From contig NZ_JAUMKB010000005.1 in the NCBI RefSeq assembly GCF_030519375.1, positions 248,001 through 312,000 on the forward strand: a DNA stretch of 64,000 nucleotides, written 5' to 3'. The position numbers and the translations under genes were made by a program. This document shows positions 56,500-64,000 of this stretch, in pieces (position 1 is the first letter of the stretch; each line of letters opens with the position of its first letter). The stretch comes from Mucilaginibacter tolerans. Lineage in GTDB: Bacteria; Bacteroidota; Bacteroidia; Sphingobacteriales; Sphingobacteriaceae. The notes under the pieces are model-generated. The model saw nothing but the letters and a program-made list of their open reading frames with translations, was not told the origin of the DNA and did not search any database.

Positions 56500-57150
56500 T
56501 TATAACTCTTTTAATTTTACCAGTGTCATTTTATCCAAACCACTTATCACTAAATCAGCTTCGGTAAGCACCTGTGGCGAACCGATCCCAACAGCCTTCA
56601 TACCGCCGTTATGCGCTGCTTCAACGCCGGCTATGGCATCTTCAAAGACGACGCAATTTTCAGCAGGTATACCCAATTCTTCAGCTCCTTTTAGAAACAC
56701 TTCCGGGTCGGGTTTGGGTTTACTCACTTTATTACCATCGATCACGACATTGAAGAAGTGTGCGATACCTACTTTTTCCAATATGGTCGCTGAGTTTTTG
56801 CTGGCTGAACCTAAAGCGGTCTTCAACCCGGCATCGATGCAAGCTTGCAGAAACTCCTTTGCACCGGGCAATATCTCATCTGGTGTCATTTTATTGATCA
56901 TTTCCACATACCAGGTATTTTTCCGTGTTGCCAGTTCTTCTTTTTCGGCATCAGTCTTAGTTACTCCTCCCCACTGAAGGACCAGGTCGAGCGAGCGCAT
57001 ACGGCTCACCCCTTTCAGGTTTTCGTTTTGCTCTTCGGTTATATCAAAACCGAGCTCATTTGCCAGTCGTTTCCAGGCCTTGTAATGGTAAACCGCTGTG
57101 TCGACGATCACCCCGTCAAGGTCAAAAATGCATGCTTTTATAGTTGTCAT
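56500..57150 (-). CDS. pgmB: Beta-phosphoglucomutase
   Basis: HAD-superfamily enzyme, 216 aa, that converts beta-glucose-1-phosphate to glucose-6-phosphate. It has 'CIFDLDGVIVDTAVYH' with Asp10 (phospho-acceptor) and Asp12, cap-domain residues including 'GVSRMRSLD' (49-57 region), 'ALGSASKNSATIL', and motif IV 'VVFEDAIAGVEAAHNGGM'. It pairs with the GH65 phosphorylase downstream as an energy-saving maltose route. Confidence 0.95.
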   Translation of the reverse strand: MTTIKACIFDLDGVIVDTAVYHYKAWKRLANELGFDITEEQNENLKGVSRMRSLDLVLQWGGVTKTDAEKEELATRKNTWYVEMINKMTPDEILPGAKEFLQACIDAGLKTALGSASKNSATILEKVGIAHFFNVVIDGNKVSKPKPDPEVFLKGAEELGIPAENCVVFEDAIAGVEAAHNGGMKAVGIGSPQVLTEADLVISGLDKMTLVKLKEL

Positions 57151-57202
57151 TTGTCTTAAGACGACCCGCAGATTAAGAGTCTGTTGGTCTGGGTTATTGG
57201 TA

Positions 57203-59065
57203 TTAATGTGTATTGTTGGGTAATAATTCCAGCACCAAAGTAGCCTTAGCCGGAATAGTTAATTTGGATATTTCCGTCACCTGGTCGGTAATCACATTCC
57301 GGGCTTTTAATGTCCCGTTTATGCGTTCAACATAGCGTCCGGTTGAAATCGTTTGCTCTTTATCGCGACTGTTATAAACTATCATTACCGTTTTCAGGTC
57401 ATCATACCTGAAGTACAAATAAACGCCATCCTCAGGGATATACTGCATTAATTTTCCGGTTTGAAGGGCGGTAGTATTCTTACGGTAATTGGCCAGTGTG
57501 CGTACATAATTAAAGGCATCATTTTCCTTTTCATTCCGACCTTCGGCTTTGAATTTATTTATTTTATCATCCGCCCATCCTCCCGGAAAATCCTCGCGCA
57601 CCAGGCCATCAGGGTCAGAAAAGTTTTTCATTAGTATCTCGTCACCATAATACATCTGCGGAACGCCCCGCAGGGTAAGTAACATCGCCATTCCCGATTT
57701 GTACTTGGTTATATCCTCACCTACCACCGAAAAGAAACGGCTCATATCGTGATTATCAAGGAAGATGGTATTCTTAGTAGGGTCCTTGTACAAAAAGTCC
57801 TGCGCCAGAACCGAGTACAAGCGGTTCACCCCATCCGTCCAGCCTTCTTTACCGTTCAGGGCTTCATAAATTGCTTCCTTTAGTACGCCGTCAGTTACTC
57901 CGGGCAAGTGGGTGTCCAGTCCACGGTTTACGGTATTGCCTTCAGAAAAAAATGCCTGGTTAGGCACCGACCACACCAGCGTCTCACCAAAAATGGACAG
58001 GTTCGGGAACTGCTTTCTAACTTCCTTAGCCCACTCAGCCATAAATTGCGGATCGTTATAGGGATAGGTGTCCAATCTAAACCCATCCGCCCCTGAATAC
58101 TCTACCCACCAGATATGATTTTGGGTAAGGAAACGTTGTACGAACGGATTATTTTCGTTCATATCGGCCATCCGGCGGTCAAACCACCCATCCAGCATTT
58201 GTTTGCGATCTGACTCGGAGGCATGCGGGTCCATTACCGCCTGATCGCGGAAGTTGGATTTGGTAAATTCCGGCCAGCGGTGCACCCAATCGCGCATTGG
58301 CATATCGTGAATCGTGTAACCCTCAGTCCCGGCGTGATTATGCACCAGGTCCATGATCACTTTTAACCCCATCTTATGGCATTTCTCTACAAACTCCTTA
58401 TATAATTCATTTGTACCATAACGCGGATCGATTTTGTAATGATCTGTTACCGCATAACCGTGATAAGATGCTTTAGGCTCATCGTTCTCAACAACGGGCG
58501 TCAGCCAGATAGCCGTAACACCCAAATCTTTCAGGTAATCGAGATGATTGATGATGCCCTGTATATCTCCCCCGTGACGGCTAAACATCGAATCGCGGCG
58601 GATGCCTTTTTCGCGCATATTAGGAAACGAATCGGTGCTTGGGTCGCCATTCGAGAAACGGTCGGGCATAATCAGGTAAATCAGGTCCTGGTTTGTGACA
58701 CCCTGCGCACGAGCTTTAGAATGATCACGTTTTTTTAATTCGTATTGGTAAGTTAAAGTCTTTGCTTTTGCTCTGGTGAAATTTATCGGGAACGTTCCCG
58801 GAGATGCGGAAGAAGAAATATGCAGGTCGATGAACAAATAATTTGGATTGTCAACTTTGTGCACCTCAACCAATTTTACGCCGCGGTAATGTAGTTCAAC
58901 ATTTCTGTGAGCAATGTCTTTACCATGTACGATCAACTGTAGATTAGGATTGCTCATCCCCGTCCACCAGAACATCGGTTCAACACGTTCCAGGGCGGGT
59001 ACTTGGGCAGAGGCGTGGTGGATCATATAGATACAACAAATTGTAAGAAACAATGATTTTCTCAT
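57203..59065 (-). CDS. GH13 neopullulanase/cyclomaltodextrinase (SusA-like), exported
   Basis: Exported enzyme, 620 aa from the ATG at 59065; an earlier in-frame ATG would put 10 extra residues before the signal peptide ('RKSLFLTICCIYMIHHASA'). The N-terminal beta-domain (about 20-115, 'VEPMFWWTGMSNPNLQLIVH') resembles the cyclomaltodextrinase N domain. The GH13 barrel has 'GADGFRLDTYPY', 'LSIFGETLVW' and 'FLDNHDMSRF' as catalytic motifs. In Bacteroides the SusA neopullulanase acts in the periplasm on maltodextrins; the same place and role are inferred here. It is the most upstream gene of the alpha-glucan cluster. Confidence 0.93.
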   Translation of the reverse strand: MRKSLFLTICCIYMIHHASAQVPALERVEPMFWWTGMSNPNLQLIVHGKDIAHRNVELHYRGVKLVEVHKVDNPNYLFIDLHISSSASPGTFPINFTRAKAKTLTYQYELKKRDHSKARAQGVTNQDLIYLIMPDRFSNGDPSTDSFPNMREKGIRRDSMFSRHGGDIQGIINHLDYLKDLGVTAIWLTPVVENDEPKASYHGYAVTDHYKIDPRYGTNELYKEFVEKCHKMGLKVIMDLVHNHAGTEGYTIHDMPMRDWVHRWPEFTKSNFRDQAVMDPHASESDRKQMLDGWFDRRMADMNENNPFVQRFLTQNHIWWVEYSGADGFRLDTYPYNDPQFMAEWAKEVRKQFPNLSIFGETLVWSVPNQAFFSEGNTVNRGLDTHLPGVTDGVLKEAIYEALNGKEGWTDGVNRLYSVLAQDFLYKDPTKNTIFLDNHDMSRFFSVVGEDITKYKSGMAMLLTLRGVPQMYYGDEILMKNFSDPDGLVREDFPGGWADDKINKFKAEGRNEKENDAFNYVRTLANYRKNTTALQTGKLMQYIPEDGVYLYFRYDDLKTVMIVYNSRDKEQTISTGRYVERINGTLKARNVITDQVTEISKLTIPAKATLVLELLPNNTH

Positions 59066-59173
59066 AATCAGGTTCTTTAAAATAACAAGGTACAAGACAC
59101 CTGGTTACTGCGTCCCAAATTTAATATAATTTGGATTGCCTGCCGGAAAAAGTGAAAATGATTGGAAATGAAA

Positions 59174-59200
59174 AGCGACAGGGTTAAAACCTATCGCTTC
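59174..59200. repeat. Imperfect inverted repeat in the intergenic region
   Basis: AAGCGACAGG (59174-59183) and CCTATCGCTT (59191-59200) pair with one mismatch around 'gttaaaa'. It lies upstream of the neopullulanase and may be a dispersed element or a leader hairpin. Confidence 0.5.
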
Positions 59201-59220
59201 CAAAAGATTAATAACAATTC

Positions 59221-59330
59221 CCACCTCGGGGAGGAGTGCGGTTGAATTGTGTATTGGTGGAGGGGGGCTATTGGTGATTGCATCGCTGCATAAACCTCTA
59301 CCTCTCCTTCCCCAAGGAAGGAATCGCACT
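59221..59330. repeat. Compound inverted-repeat element (about 110 bp)
   Basis: GTGCGGTT (59237-59244) pairs with AATCGCAC (59323-59330), with one G-T pair. Nested inside are TCCTTCC-ccaa-GGAAGGA (59306-59323) and, at the left, CCTCGGGGAGG (59225-59235). The G-rich GGTGGAGGGGGGCT (59257-59270) and CCTTCCCC segments give it a composition unlike the surrounding AT-rich DNA. It resembles the C/G-rich dispersed intergenic repeats of Bacteroidota; only one copy is in the window. Confidence 0.5.
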
Positions 59331-59361
59331 TGTCAGAGCACTTTTATTTTTCAGGAATTAT

Positions 59362-60108
59362 TTACACCAGCACATTACCTCCATCCACCACAATCACCTG
59401 GCCAGTAGTGTAATTTCCTTTCATCAGAAAAATATAAGCTTCAGCAATATCTTCTGCCTCTCCAACTCTGCCAGTCAATAGTTTGCTTCCAACTTCATTG
59501 TACATGGCTTCACGGTCAGCCTCCGGAATATTGTTCCACAGATCGGTTTTCACCATACCCGCGCAGACAGCATTTACGCGTATTGGCGCCAGGTCGATGG
59601 CTAAACCTTTGGTAAGCGATTCAACGGCCCCTGCTATGCTCGCAGCTACCGACCAGCCTTTCCAAGGGCGGATGCCTACAATACCATTAGTCAAAATAAT
59701 GGAACCTCCTTTGCGGATATACGGACTCCCATATTTGACCGCCATCAAAGCTCCCCAGTAGCGCACATTAAAAAATTTACGGGAATCAGCGATGTTTGCA
59801 TCGGCCAAATTACCGATCTGCAAAGTCTCCCCTGCTGAAAAGATCAGGTGATCAAACTCACCAATTTTCTTAAATAATTCGTCTACCCCTTGCTCGTCGG
59901 TTATATCCACAACATAGCCCTCAGTTCCATCAGGTAATGCCCTCAATGCTTTATCTACGCTGCTTTGCCTGCTGGATACTACAACCAAACCCGCATTATC
60001 GGCTGCTGCGGCTTTCGCGGTAGCCAATCCAAAGCCTGAGGTTCCGCCTATTAATACTACCCGTTTACCATTTAAACTACTTTTTACAAATGTTTCTTTG
60101 TCTTCCAT
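59362..60108 (-). CDS. Atypical SDR-family protein lacking the YxxxK motif
   Basis: Rossmann-fold short-chain dehydrogenase-like protein, 248 aa. The dinucleotide loop 'VVLIGGTSGFGLATAKAA' is intact, and 'AVCAGMVKTDLW' and 'GQVIVVDGG' are normal SDR features. Where the classical catalytic Tyr-xxx-Lys should be, the sequence 'WSVAASIAGAVESLTKG' has Val and Ile in those places. I recall a small group of SDRs with this feature. Oxidoreductase activity is therefore uncertain. The Crp-type gene lies 73 bp upstream on the same strand and may control it. Confidence 0.82.
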   Translation of the reverse strand: MEDKETFVKSSLNGKRVVLIGGTSGFGLATAKAAAADNAGLVVVSSRQSSVDKALRALPDGTEGYVVDITDEQGVDELFKKIGEFDHLIFSAGETLQIGNLADANIADSRKFFNVRYWGALMAVKYGSPYIRKGGSIILTNGIVGIRPWKGWSVAASIAGAVESLTKGLAIDLAPIRVNAVCAGMVKTDLWNNIPEADREAMYNEVGSKLLTGRVGEAEDIAEAYIFLMKGNYTTGQVIVVDGGNVLV

Positions 60109-60181
60109 GATTTGTTATTTTATTGATCAACAAAGGTCCTCAACACAAACGAGGGCCCATTTAACAAATGGTAAAAAGGAA

Positions 60182-60754
60182 CTAGCGCATATTTTTTCTG
60201 ATGCGGCTTAGGGATTGCTGGGTGATGCCCAGGTAAGAAGCAATATCACTCAATGATACACGCAAAGCAATATCGGGTTGGCGCATCAGGAAATGACGAT
60301 ATCGGGTAGCCGCGTCTTCTCCTAAATATGAATTGCGCACATTTATTTTTTCCAGTAAGGATTGAGTGGTGATTCCGGTGATCAATTCTTTCAGGTACGG
60401 CAGCTTCTCATACAGATTGTACAACTTTTGTTTTTTTAGCACCACTAATTCTGCCTCACAGGCAGCTTCTATTCCTTCAAGCGACGGGATATTGTTATTA
60501 AAGCTATTCAGGATGCTGCAAAACTGGTTTTCTTTAAGGAAAAAGTAGGTCATCCTATTTCCCTTATCATTTTGGGCGACAATACGCAGCACGCCCTTGC
60601 ATATAAAAAACATTTCGCGACAAATATGCCCTTCTTCAAACAAGACTTCGTCTTCGGCGACTTTGCGGAAACTTAACTCGCTTTCGATAATTTCGGCATC
60701 AGCTTGGGGAATGTTTTTAAACAAACGTAGAAAATTGATAAGAGAATCGATCAT
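60182..60754 (-). CDS. Crp/Fnr-family regulator with cyclic-nucleotide-binding fold
   Basis: A 190-aa protein of the same type as 29735-30313. It has an N-terminal cNMP-binding domain ('EVLFEEGHICREMFFICKGV' at about 36-55, 'EAACEAELVVLKKQKLY') and a C-terminal HTH ('SLSDIASYLGITQQSLSRIR', about 168-187). It is transcribed toward the SDR gene and away from the VOC gene, making either a target. Ligand unknown. Confidence 0.9.
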   Translation of the reverse strand: MIDSLINFLRLFKNIPQADAEIIESELSFRKVAEDEVLFEEGHICREMFFICKGVLRIVAQNDKGNRMTYFFLKENQFCSILNSFNNNIPSLEGIEAACEAELVVLKKQKLYNLYEKLPYLKELITGITTQSLLEKINVRNSYLGEDAATRYRHFLMRQPDIALRVSLSDIASYLGITQQSLSRIRKNMR

Positions 60755-60828
60755 GCGATAAAGCTATAGATAATCCGGGTAAAACAGCTTTTCATTTTTA
60801 CCTTCGTAAACCAATTCTATAAATCATC

Positions 60829-61181
60829 ATGAAAGCGATCTCTATTATCTCTATTCCGGTTACTGACCAGGAAGCGGCAAAACAGTTTTATTTAAAACTT
60901 GGCTTTAATTTACTGGTTGAAGCACCTTTTGAAACACAAAAATGGGTTCAAATGGCACTACCAGGACAGGAAGCTGTTTCTATCACCCTGGTCACCTGGT
61001 TTCCCGAACTAAAACCGGGCAGCATTCAGGGTTTCGTTATTCATATAGACGATATGGATGAGGAAATAAAAGCGCTAAATGCGAGGGTATCAAAGTAGGT
61101 AAGGTTGACGAAACACCATGGGGTAAATTTGCAACCGTAATAGATCCGGATGGTAACTCATGGAGTTTGCACCAGGAATGA
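60829..61181 (+). pseudogene. VOC-family gene disrupted by a frameshift
   Basis: The first frame (60829-61098, 89 codons) encodes the VOC half-module 'SIPVTDQEAAKQFYLKLGF' through 'IHIDDMDEEIKALNA', then changes to 'RVSK' and stops. In the next frame from 61083 the sequence continues 'EGIKVGKVDETPWGKF' and 'IDPDGNSWSLHQE' to a stop at 61179-61181, the missing C-terminal half with the metal-ligand-bearing Glu at the end. A single missing base near 61081-61083 (between 'gc' and 'gag') explains it. Either a true mutation or an assembly error. Confidence 0.85.
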
Positions 61182-61193
61182 TTTAAGAACATC

Positions 61194-61225
61194 TGGTAGA
61201 GACGCAATATATTGCATCTCTACCA
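61194..61225. repeat. Near-perfect palindromic repeat between convergent genes
   Basis: TGGTAGAGACGCAATATATTGCATCTCTACCA pairs with itself over 16 bp except for one G-T-type mismatch. It lies between the VOC remnant and the PhyH-like gene, so it could act as a bidirectional terminator. The 'GTAGAGACGCAATA' core resembles a dispersed bacterial repeat I recall. Confidence 0.75.
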
Positions 61226-61236
61226 TAAATCTTTTC

Positions 61237-62217
61237 CTACCACCTGTCAAGCCCCAGCAATTTTCTACCCAGCGGGCTCAATTCAGCCACCGGGTTTTTC
61301 TTTTCACGTTCCAGCGGGTCGCCGGGAAAAGCATAACCCTGCATGGCTTCACGGCTTTGCCAGCTGTTAATGCGCCATTGGCGTAACTCTTCGTTATCTT
61401 CCTGCGCAGGCATCATGGCAATGTACTGTGCTATACGCACTTTATTGCCGCTGGTATTTGCACGTATGCCATGTGGCTCCAAACTATTGAATATCAGCAA
61501 ATCACCTGCTTCCAGTTTCACTTTCACAATTTCAAATCCTGTGGTATCGGGTTTATAGTGATCTCGGTCGTCAGGTTGAGTCAGTTTCCAGGTATCATAC
61601 GTACGGTATAATTCAGGGATACACTGAAAGCCCCCCATATTTTCATCAGTCTGATCTGCCAAAGCCAGTACGCCCTGCACATTTTGTGGCCTGGTTTCCG
61701 GGTCATAATCCCAATGAATAAAGCCTTTATATTCAAAGCCCGGCCTTAACGGGAAGTTCAGGTTAGCGCGGTCGATGGTTACCCAAAGCTTGTCAGTACC
61801 CCAAACATCCGCAAATGCATCATGCACTTTTGGGTATTGGCGGTTATCCCACATATATTGGTGGTTGTATATTTCAACCATGCCCGTATTGTTCAACTCT
61901 GTCATCTGCATTTGAGCGTTCGGGCGTTTGTACCAGGTTTCTATATCGTTGGGATCTTTATCTTCATATTTCCATAGGTAAGCGGCCAATCGTTCCGCTT
62001 GCTCTCTGGGCACAGCATTTTTTATGACAACATAACCGTTCTCGATCCAAAATTTCCAGTCGTCTTCGCTTAGCACACGCAACGGTTTGCCATTGCTGCG
62101 ATCATTCAGTTTCAGTTGGCTTGATTTTGCGGTTGACGGGTTGCCTGGTATTTCTTTATGGGCATTTTCTGGGTTCATGGTTGGCGTCATGGTAGCAGCC
62201 ATTGTCTTATTTTCCAT
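61237..62217 (-). CDS. Phytanoyl-CoA dioxygenase (PhyH)-family protein
   Basis: Putative Fe(II)/2-oxoglutarate-dependent oxygenase, 326 aa from the ATG at 62217; the frame is open 15 codons upstream, but these are of poor character. The fold signature includes 'WIENGYVVIKNAV', the iron-binding 'GFIHWDYDPE' (His-x-Asp) and the distal 'SLEPHGIRANTSGNKVRIAQY' (His, then Arg for 2-oxoglutarate). Substrates of this family range from lipids to natural products, and the substrate is not identifiable. It is divergent from an AraC-type gene, a likely regulator. No signal peptide. Confidence 0.9.
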   Translation of the reverse strand: MENKTMAATMTPTMNPENAHKEIPGNPSTAKSSQLKLNDRSNGKPLRVLSEDDWKFWIENGYVVIKNAVPREQAERLAAYLWKYEDKDPNDIETWYKRPNAQMQMTELNNTGMVEIYNHQYMWDNRQYPKVHDAFADVWGTDKLWVTIDRANLNFPLRPGFEYKGFIHWDYDPETRPQNVQGVLALADQTDENMGGFQCIPELYRTYDTWKLTQPDDRDHYKPDTTGFEIVKVKLEAGDLLIFNSLEPHGIRANTSGNKVRIAQYIAMMPAQEDNEELRQWRINSWQSREAMQGYAFPGDPLEREKKNPVAELSPLGRKLLGLDRW

Positions 62218-62348
62218 TTTCTGTTTATCTCTTGGTTTACAAATCAAAAGTAGCGCGATCATAAAGGGCTTTTATCCTTTACAATAACCAATATTTGCTC
62301 TGTATTAACATAATTGATAATTTTATATTAAATAAACAGGCAATACAA

Positions 62349-63200
62349 ATGAATGAGATACAACTCGAGAAGGTTGAATTTGAACCAGGAAAATCGTTTA
62401 AGCTATTTTCGCCACGTTTACGCAACACGTTTCTTTGGCATTACCATCCAGAAATCGAATTGGTTTATGTAGAGGCAGATGCCGGTATCAGGCACGTGGG
62501 CTCGCATATCTCGGGTTATACCCAAAGCGATCTTGTGTTCATCGGGAGTAATATTCCGCATCTTAATTTTGATTATCGCCTGCGCAGCGATTACCACCAG
62601 GTAGTGATACAATTGCGCGAAGATTTCCTGGGATCAGCCATCAGCCTGGCACCCGAATTTTCAACCATCCAACAGTTATTTAAAAAAGCTGCGTCAGGTG
62701 TTGCCTTTGGCGCCGATACCAAGGCTTTAGTAGTAGATAGACTGAAGATGCTTCAACAACTTAACTCATTTCAGCAACTGATAGAGCTTATCGGGATATT
62801 CCAGGTTTTAGCCAATGCCAAAGATTTTGAACTATTAAATGACGACGAGCTGAGCATCCAGTTCTTTTTGAAAGATAAGATCAGGATGGGCGCCATCTAT
62901 GAATATATTGATGCTAATTACAACCGCAAACCTGATGTGAATATAGTAGCTGAGAAAGTGCATTTAACTACTCCTGCATTTTGCCGTTATTTCAAAAGGC
63001 AAACTAATATGACCTTTACCGATTTTGTCAATCAATATCGCATAGACATGGCCAAAAATCAGCTGATGCAGGACAAGAATATTACAGAAACATGCTATGC
63101 AGTGGGCTTTGAGAGCCTTTCGTACTTTAATAAGCTCTTTAACAGGATTGTAGGCCAAAACCCTTCAGATTTCAAAAAAAGCTGGATTTCAAGACATTAA
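62349..63200 (+). CDS. AraC-family transcriptional regulator
   Basis: A 283-aa regulator: N-terminal cupin-like sensor domain ('FLWHYHPEIELVYVEADAG', about 27-45) and C-terminal double HTH ('NIVAEKVHLTTPAFCRYFKR', then 'ETCYAVGFESLSYFNKLF'). The ATG at 62349 is preferred over the one at 62295, which would add 18 unrelated residues. The 131-bp gap to the divergent PhyH-like gene should hold both promoters. It probably controls PhyH and itself. Effector unknown. Confidence 0.93.
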   Translation: MNEIQLEKVEFEPGKSFKLFSPRLRNTFLWHYHPEIELVYVEADAGIRHVGSHISGYTQSDLVFIGSNIPHLNFDYRLRSDYHQVVIQLREDFLGSAISLAPEFSTIQQLFKKAASGVAFGADTKALVVDRLKMLQQLNSFQQLIELIGIFQVLANAKDFELLNDDELSIQFFLKDKIRMGAIYEYIDANYNRKPDVNIVAEKVHLTTPAFCRYFKRQTNMTFTDFVNQYRIDMAKNQLMQDKNITETCYAVGFESLSYFNKLFNRIVGQNPSDFKKSWISRH

Positions 63201-63288
63201 TAAAATTTATATAACTCTTTTCAAATCAGCTGCGTATAAAACCTTGTCGGAAGCGAAATCACGCCTCCGGCAATTTTAGTCAGCGAAA

Positions 63289-63891
63289 ATGAAAAAATTA
63301 ATTTACCTCCTTGTTATTGTATCAGTGGCCTGGACATCTTGTCAAAAAGATGTATCTGTTGCCCCTGAAGCAAATACACCAACCAGCACTACTGCTGTTA
63401 CCCCAACCACAGGCTCATTAACGCCAGGCAATACGTCAGTTACTGATACTATTTTAAATGTTACAGGCTTCATAAAGCTTGAACTTAAAAAAGACACCGT
63501 TAATAAAACTAATATCGTCATATACTTTACTCCTCAGGCAAAAGCGAGTTATGTACCCAGCGAGGATGCGATTTATTTCCAGGGCTTTGGTCAGGAAACC
63601 CTCACAAGCCTATCTAGCAATGGAGTAAAACTATCTGTAAATGAACTCCCTCTAAAACAACTGGGGGATTGCATTAAGTTATATGTTTATGGCAAATCAA
63701 GTGCCGTATACAAATTAAGCTTAATTCAAAGCGATTCAATCCCCGCAAAATACCATGTATGGTTGTTGGATGGGTTAAAGAAGGATTCACTTGATTTATC
63801 AGTACATTGCGGTTACAACTTCGATATTGCTACTTCTGATACCACTACTTTTGGAAGCAACCGGTTTCAGGTAAAAGTTCGTCCGCAATAA
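63289..63891 (+). CDS. Hypothetical lipoprotein, 200 aa
   Basis: Lipoprotein signal with Cys18 ('VAWTSCQK'), then a Thr/Pro/Ser-rich linker (about 27-50, 'TPTSTTAVTPTTGSLTPG') and a beta-rich domain with no motif I recognise. Its C-terminus 'GSNRFQVKVRP' is followed by a terminator. Surface or periplasmic location is likely. Function unknown. Confidence 0.8.
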   Translation: MKKLIYLLVIVSVAWTSCQKDVSVAPEANTPTSTTAVTPTTGSLTPGNTSVTDTILNVTGFIKLELKKDTVNKTNIVIYFTPQAKASYVPSEDAIYFQGFGQETLTSLSSNGVKLSVNELPLKQLGDCIKLYVYGKSSAVYKLSLIQSDSIPAKYHVWLLDGLKKDSLDLSVHCGYNFDIATSDTTTFGSNRFQVKVRPQ

Positions 63892-63915
63892 ACAAGTACA
63901 ATTTTAATTAAACAT

Positions 63916-63949
63916 AAAAAAGGCCGTGTTAACACTTCACGGTCTTTTT
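63916..63949 (+). terminator. Intrinsic terminator after the lipoprotein gene
   Basis: AAAAAAGGCCGTG - ttaacactt - CACGGTCTTTTT forms a 12-bp stem with one G-T pair and a T-run, ending the 63289-63891 transcript. Confidence 0.88.
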
Positions 63950-64000
63950 CTTTTTACCGATCGCATTTTTATTCTTTGCTTTCAAAATATACTCAGCAGC

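Noticed and set aside
59105..59329. 74-aa minus-strand ORF upstream of the neopullulanase
   Set aside because: Covers the inverted-repeat element; low-complexity Gly/Arg/Pro translation of a repeat.

Overview
The window looks like the chromosome of a soil- or plant-associated member of the Bacteroidota, most likely Sphingobacteriaceae (Mucilaginibacter/Pedobacter-like). This is inferred from gene content: two SusC/SusD pairs, a hybrid two-component system (HTCS), many lipoproteins with a Lys/Arg-rich N-terminus and a Cys lipobox, almost no Shine-Dalgarno sites, and Bacteroidota-type Nudix/winged-helix regulators. No phage, transposase or CRISPR array is visible. The genus is not proven.

Left part (1-25.2 kb): PUL A is a SusD/SusC pair (41-4646, minus strand) facing a divergent LacI-type regulator (4961-5965) whose upstream region holds a perfect 14-bp palindrome. 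A Nudix-fold regulator and a small membrane protein follow. PUL B (7455-25154, minus strand) reads HTCS - SusC - SusD - hairpin - VCBS/ASPIC-UnbV lipoprotein - vanadium-haloperoxidase-like PAP2 lipoprotein - GH43 (exo-beta-1,3-galactanase type) - GH35 beta-galactosidase. The enzymes point to a beta-galactan or arabinogalactan side chain. The VCBS and haloperoxidase-like genes are the unexplained part.

Middle (25.4-42.6 kb): small accessory genes (VOC, SRPBCC, XRE, a YtxH-like protein), a secreted GH18 chitinase-like enzyme, tRNA-Arg(TCT), and a Crp-type regulator with a membrane protein. Next is a central-carbon cluster: a BadF/BadG sugar kinase, a second Nudix-fold regulator, then pfkA - BadF-like protein - gapA packed as an operon. 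The BadF-like protein inside the operon has lost its phosphate-1 motif. An orphan MacB/FtsX permease, a lipoprotein alpha-glucosidase, an NTF2-like protein and a prolyl-aminopeptidase-like lipoprotein follow.

Alpha-glucan region (42.6-59.1 kb, all minus strand): periplasmic neopullulanase, pgmB, GH65 maltose phosphorylase, GH13 amylase, MFS sugar transporter, GH31 alpha-glucosidase, glgE, maltokinase and glgB. Together they describe maltodextrin trimming in the periplasm, uptake, then a fork. Maltose can be phosphorolysed (GH65, then PgmB, then glycolysis) or stored as alpha-glucan through Mak - GlgE - GlgB. No trehalose synthase is seen in the window.

Right end (59.1-64 kb): a repeat-rich intergenic stretch, an atypical SDR without the YxxxK motif behind a Crp-type regulator, a VOC gene broken by a frameshift, a phytanoyl-CoA dioxygenase-like gene divergent from an AraC regulator, and a small lipoprotein followed by a terminator. 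Several imperfect inverted repeats in intergenic gaps look like dispersed REP-type elements. All functional calls rest on reading motifs by eye; no database search was run.
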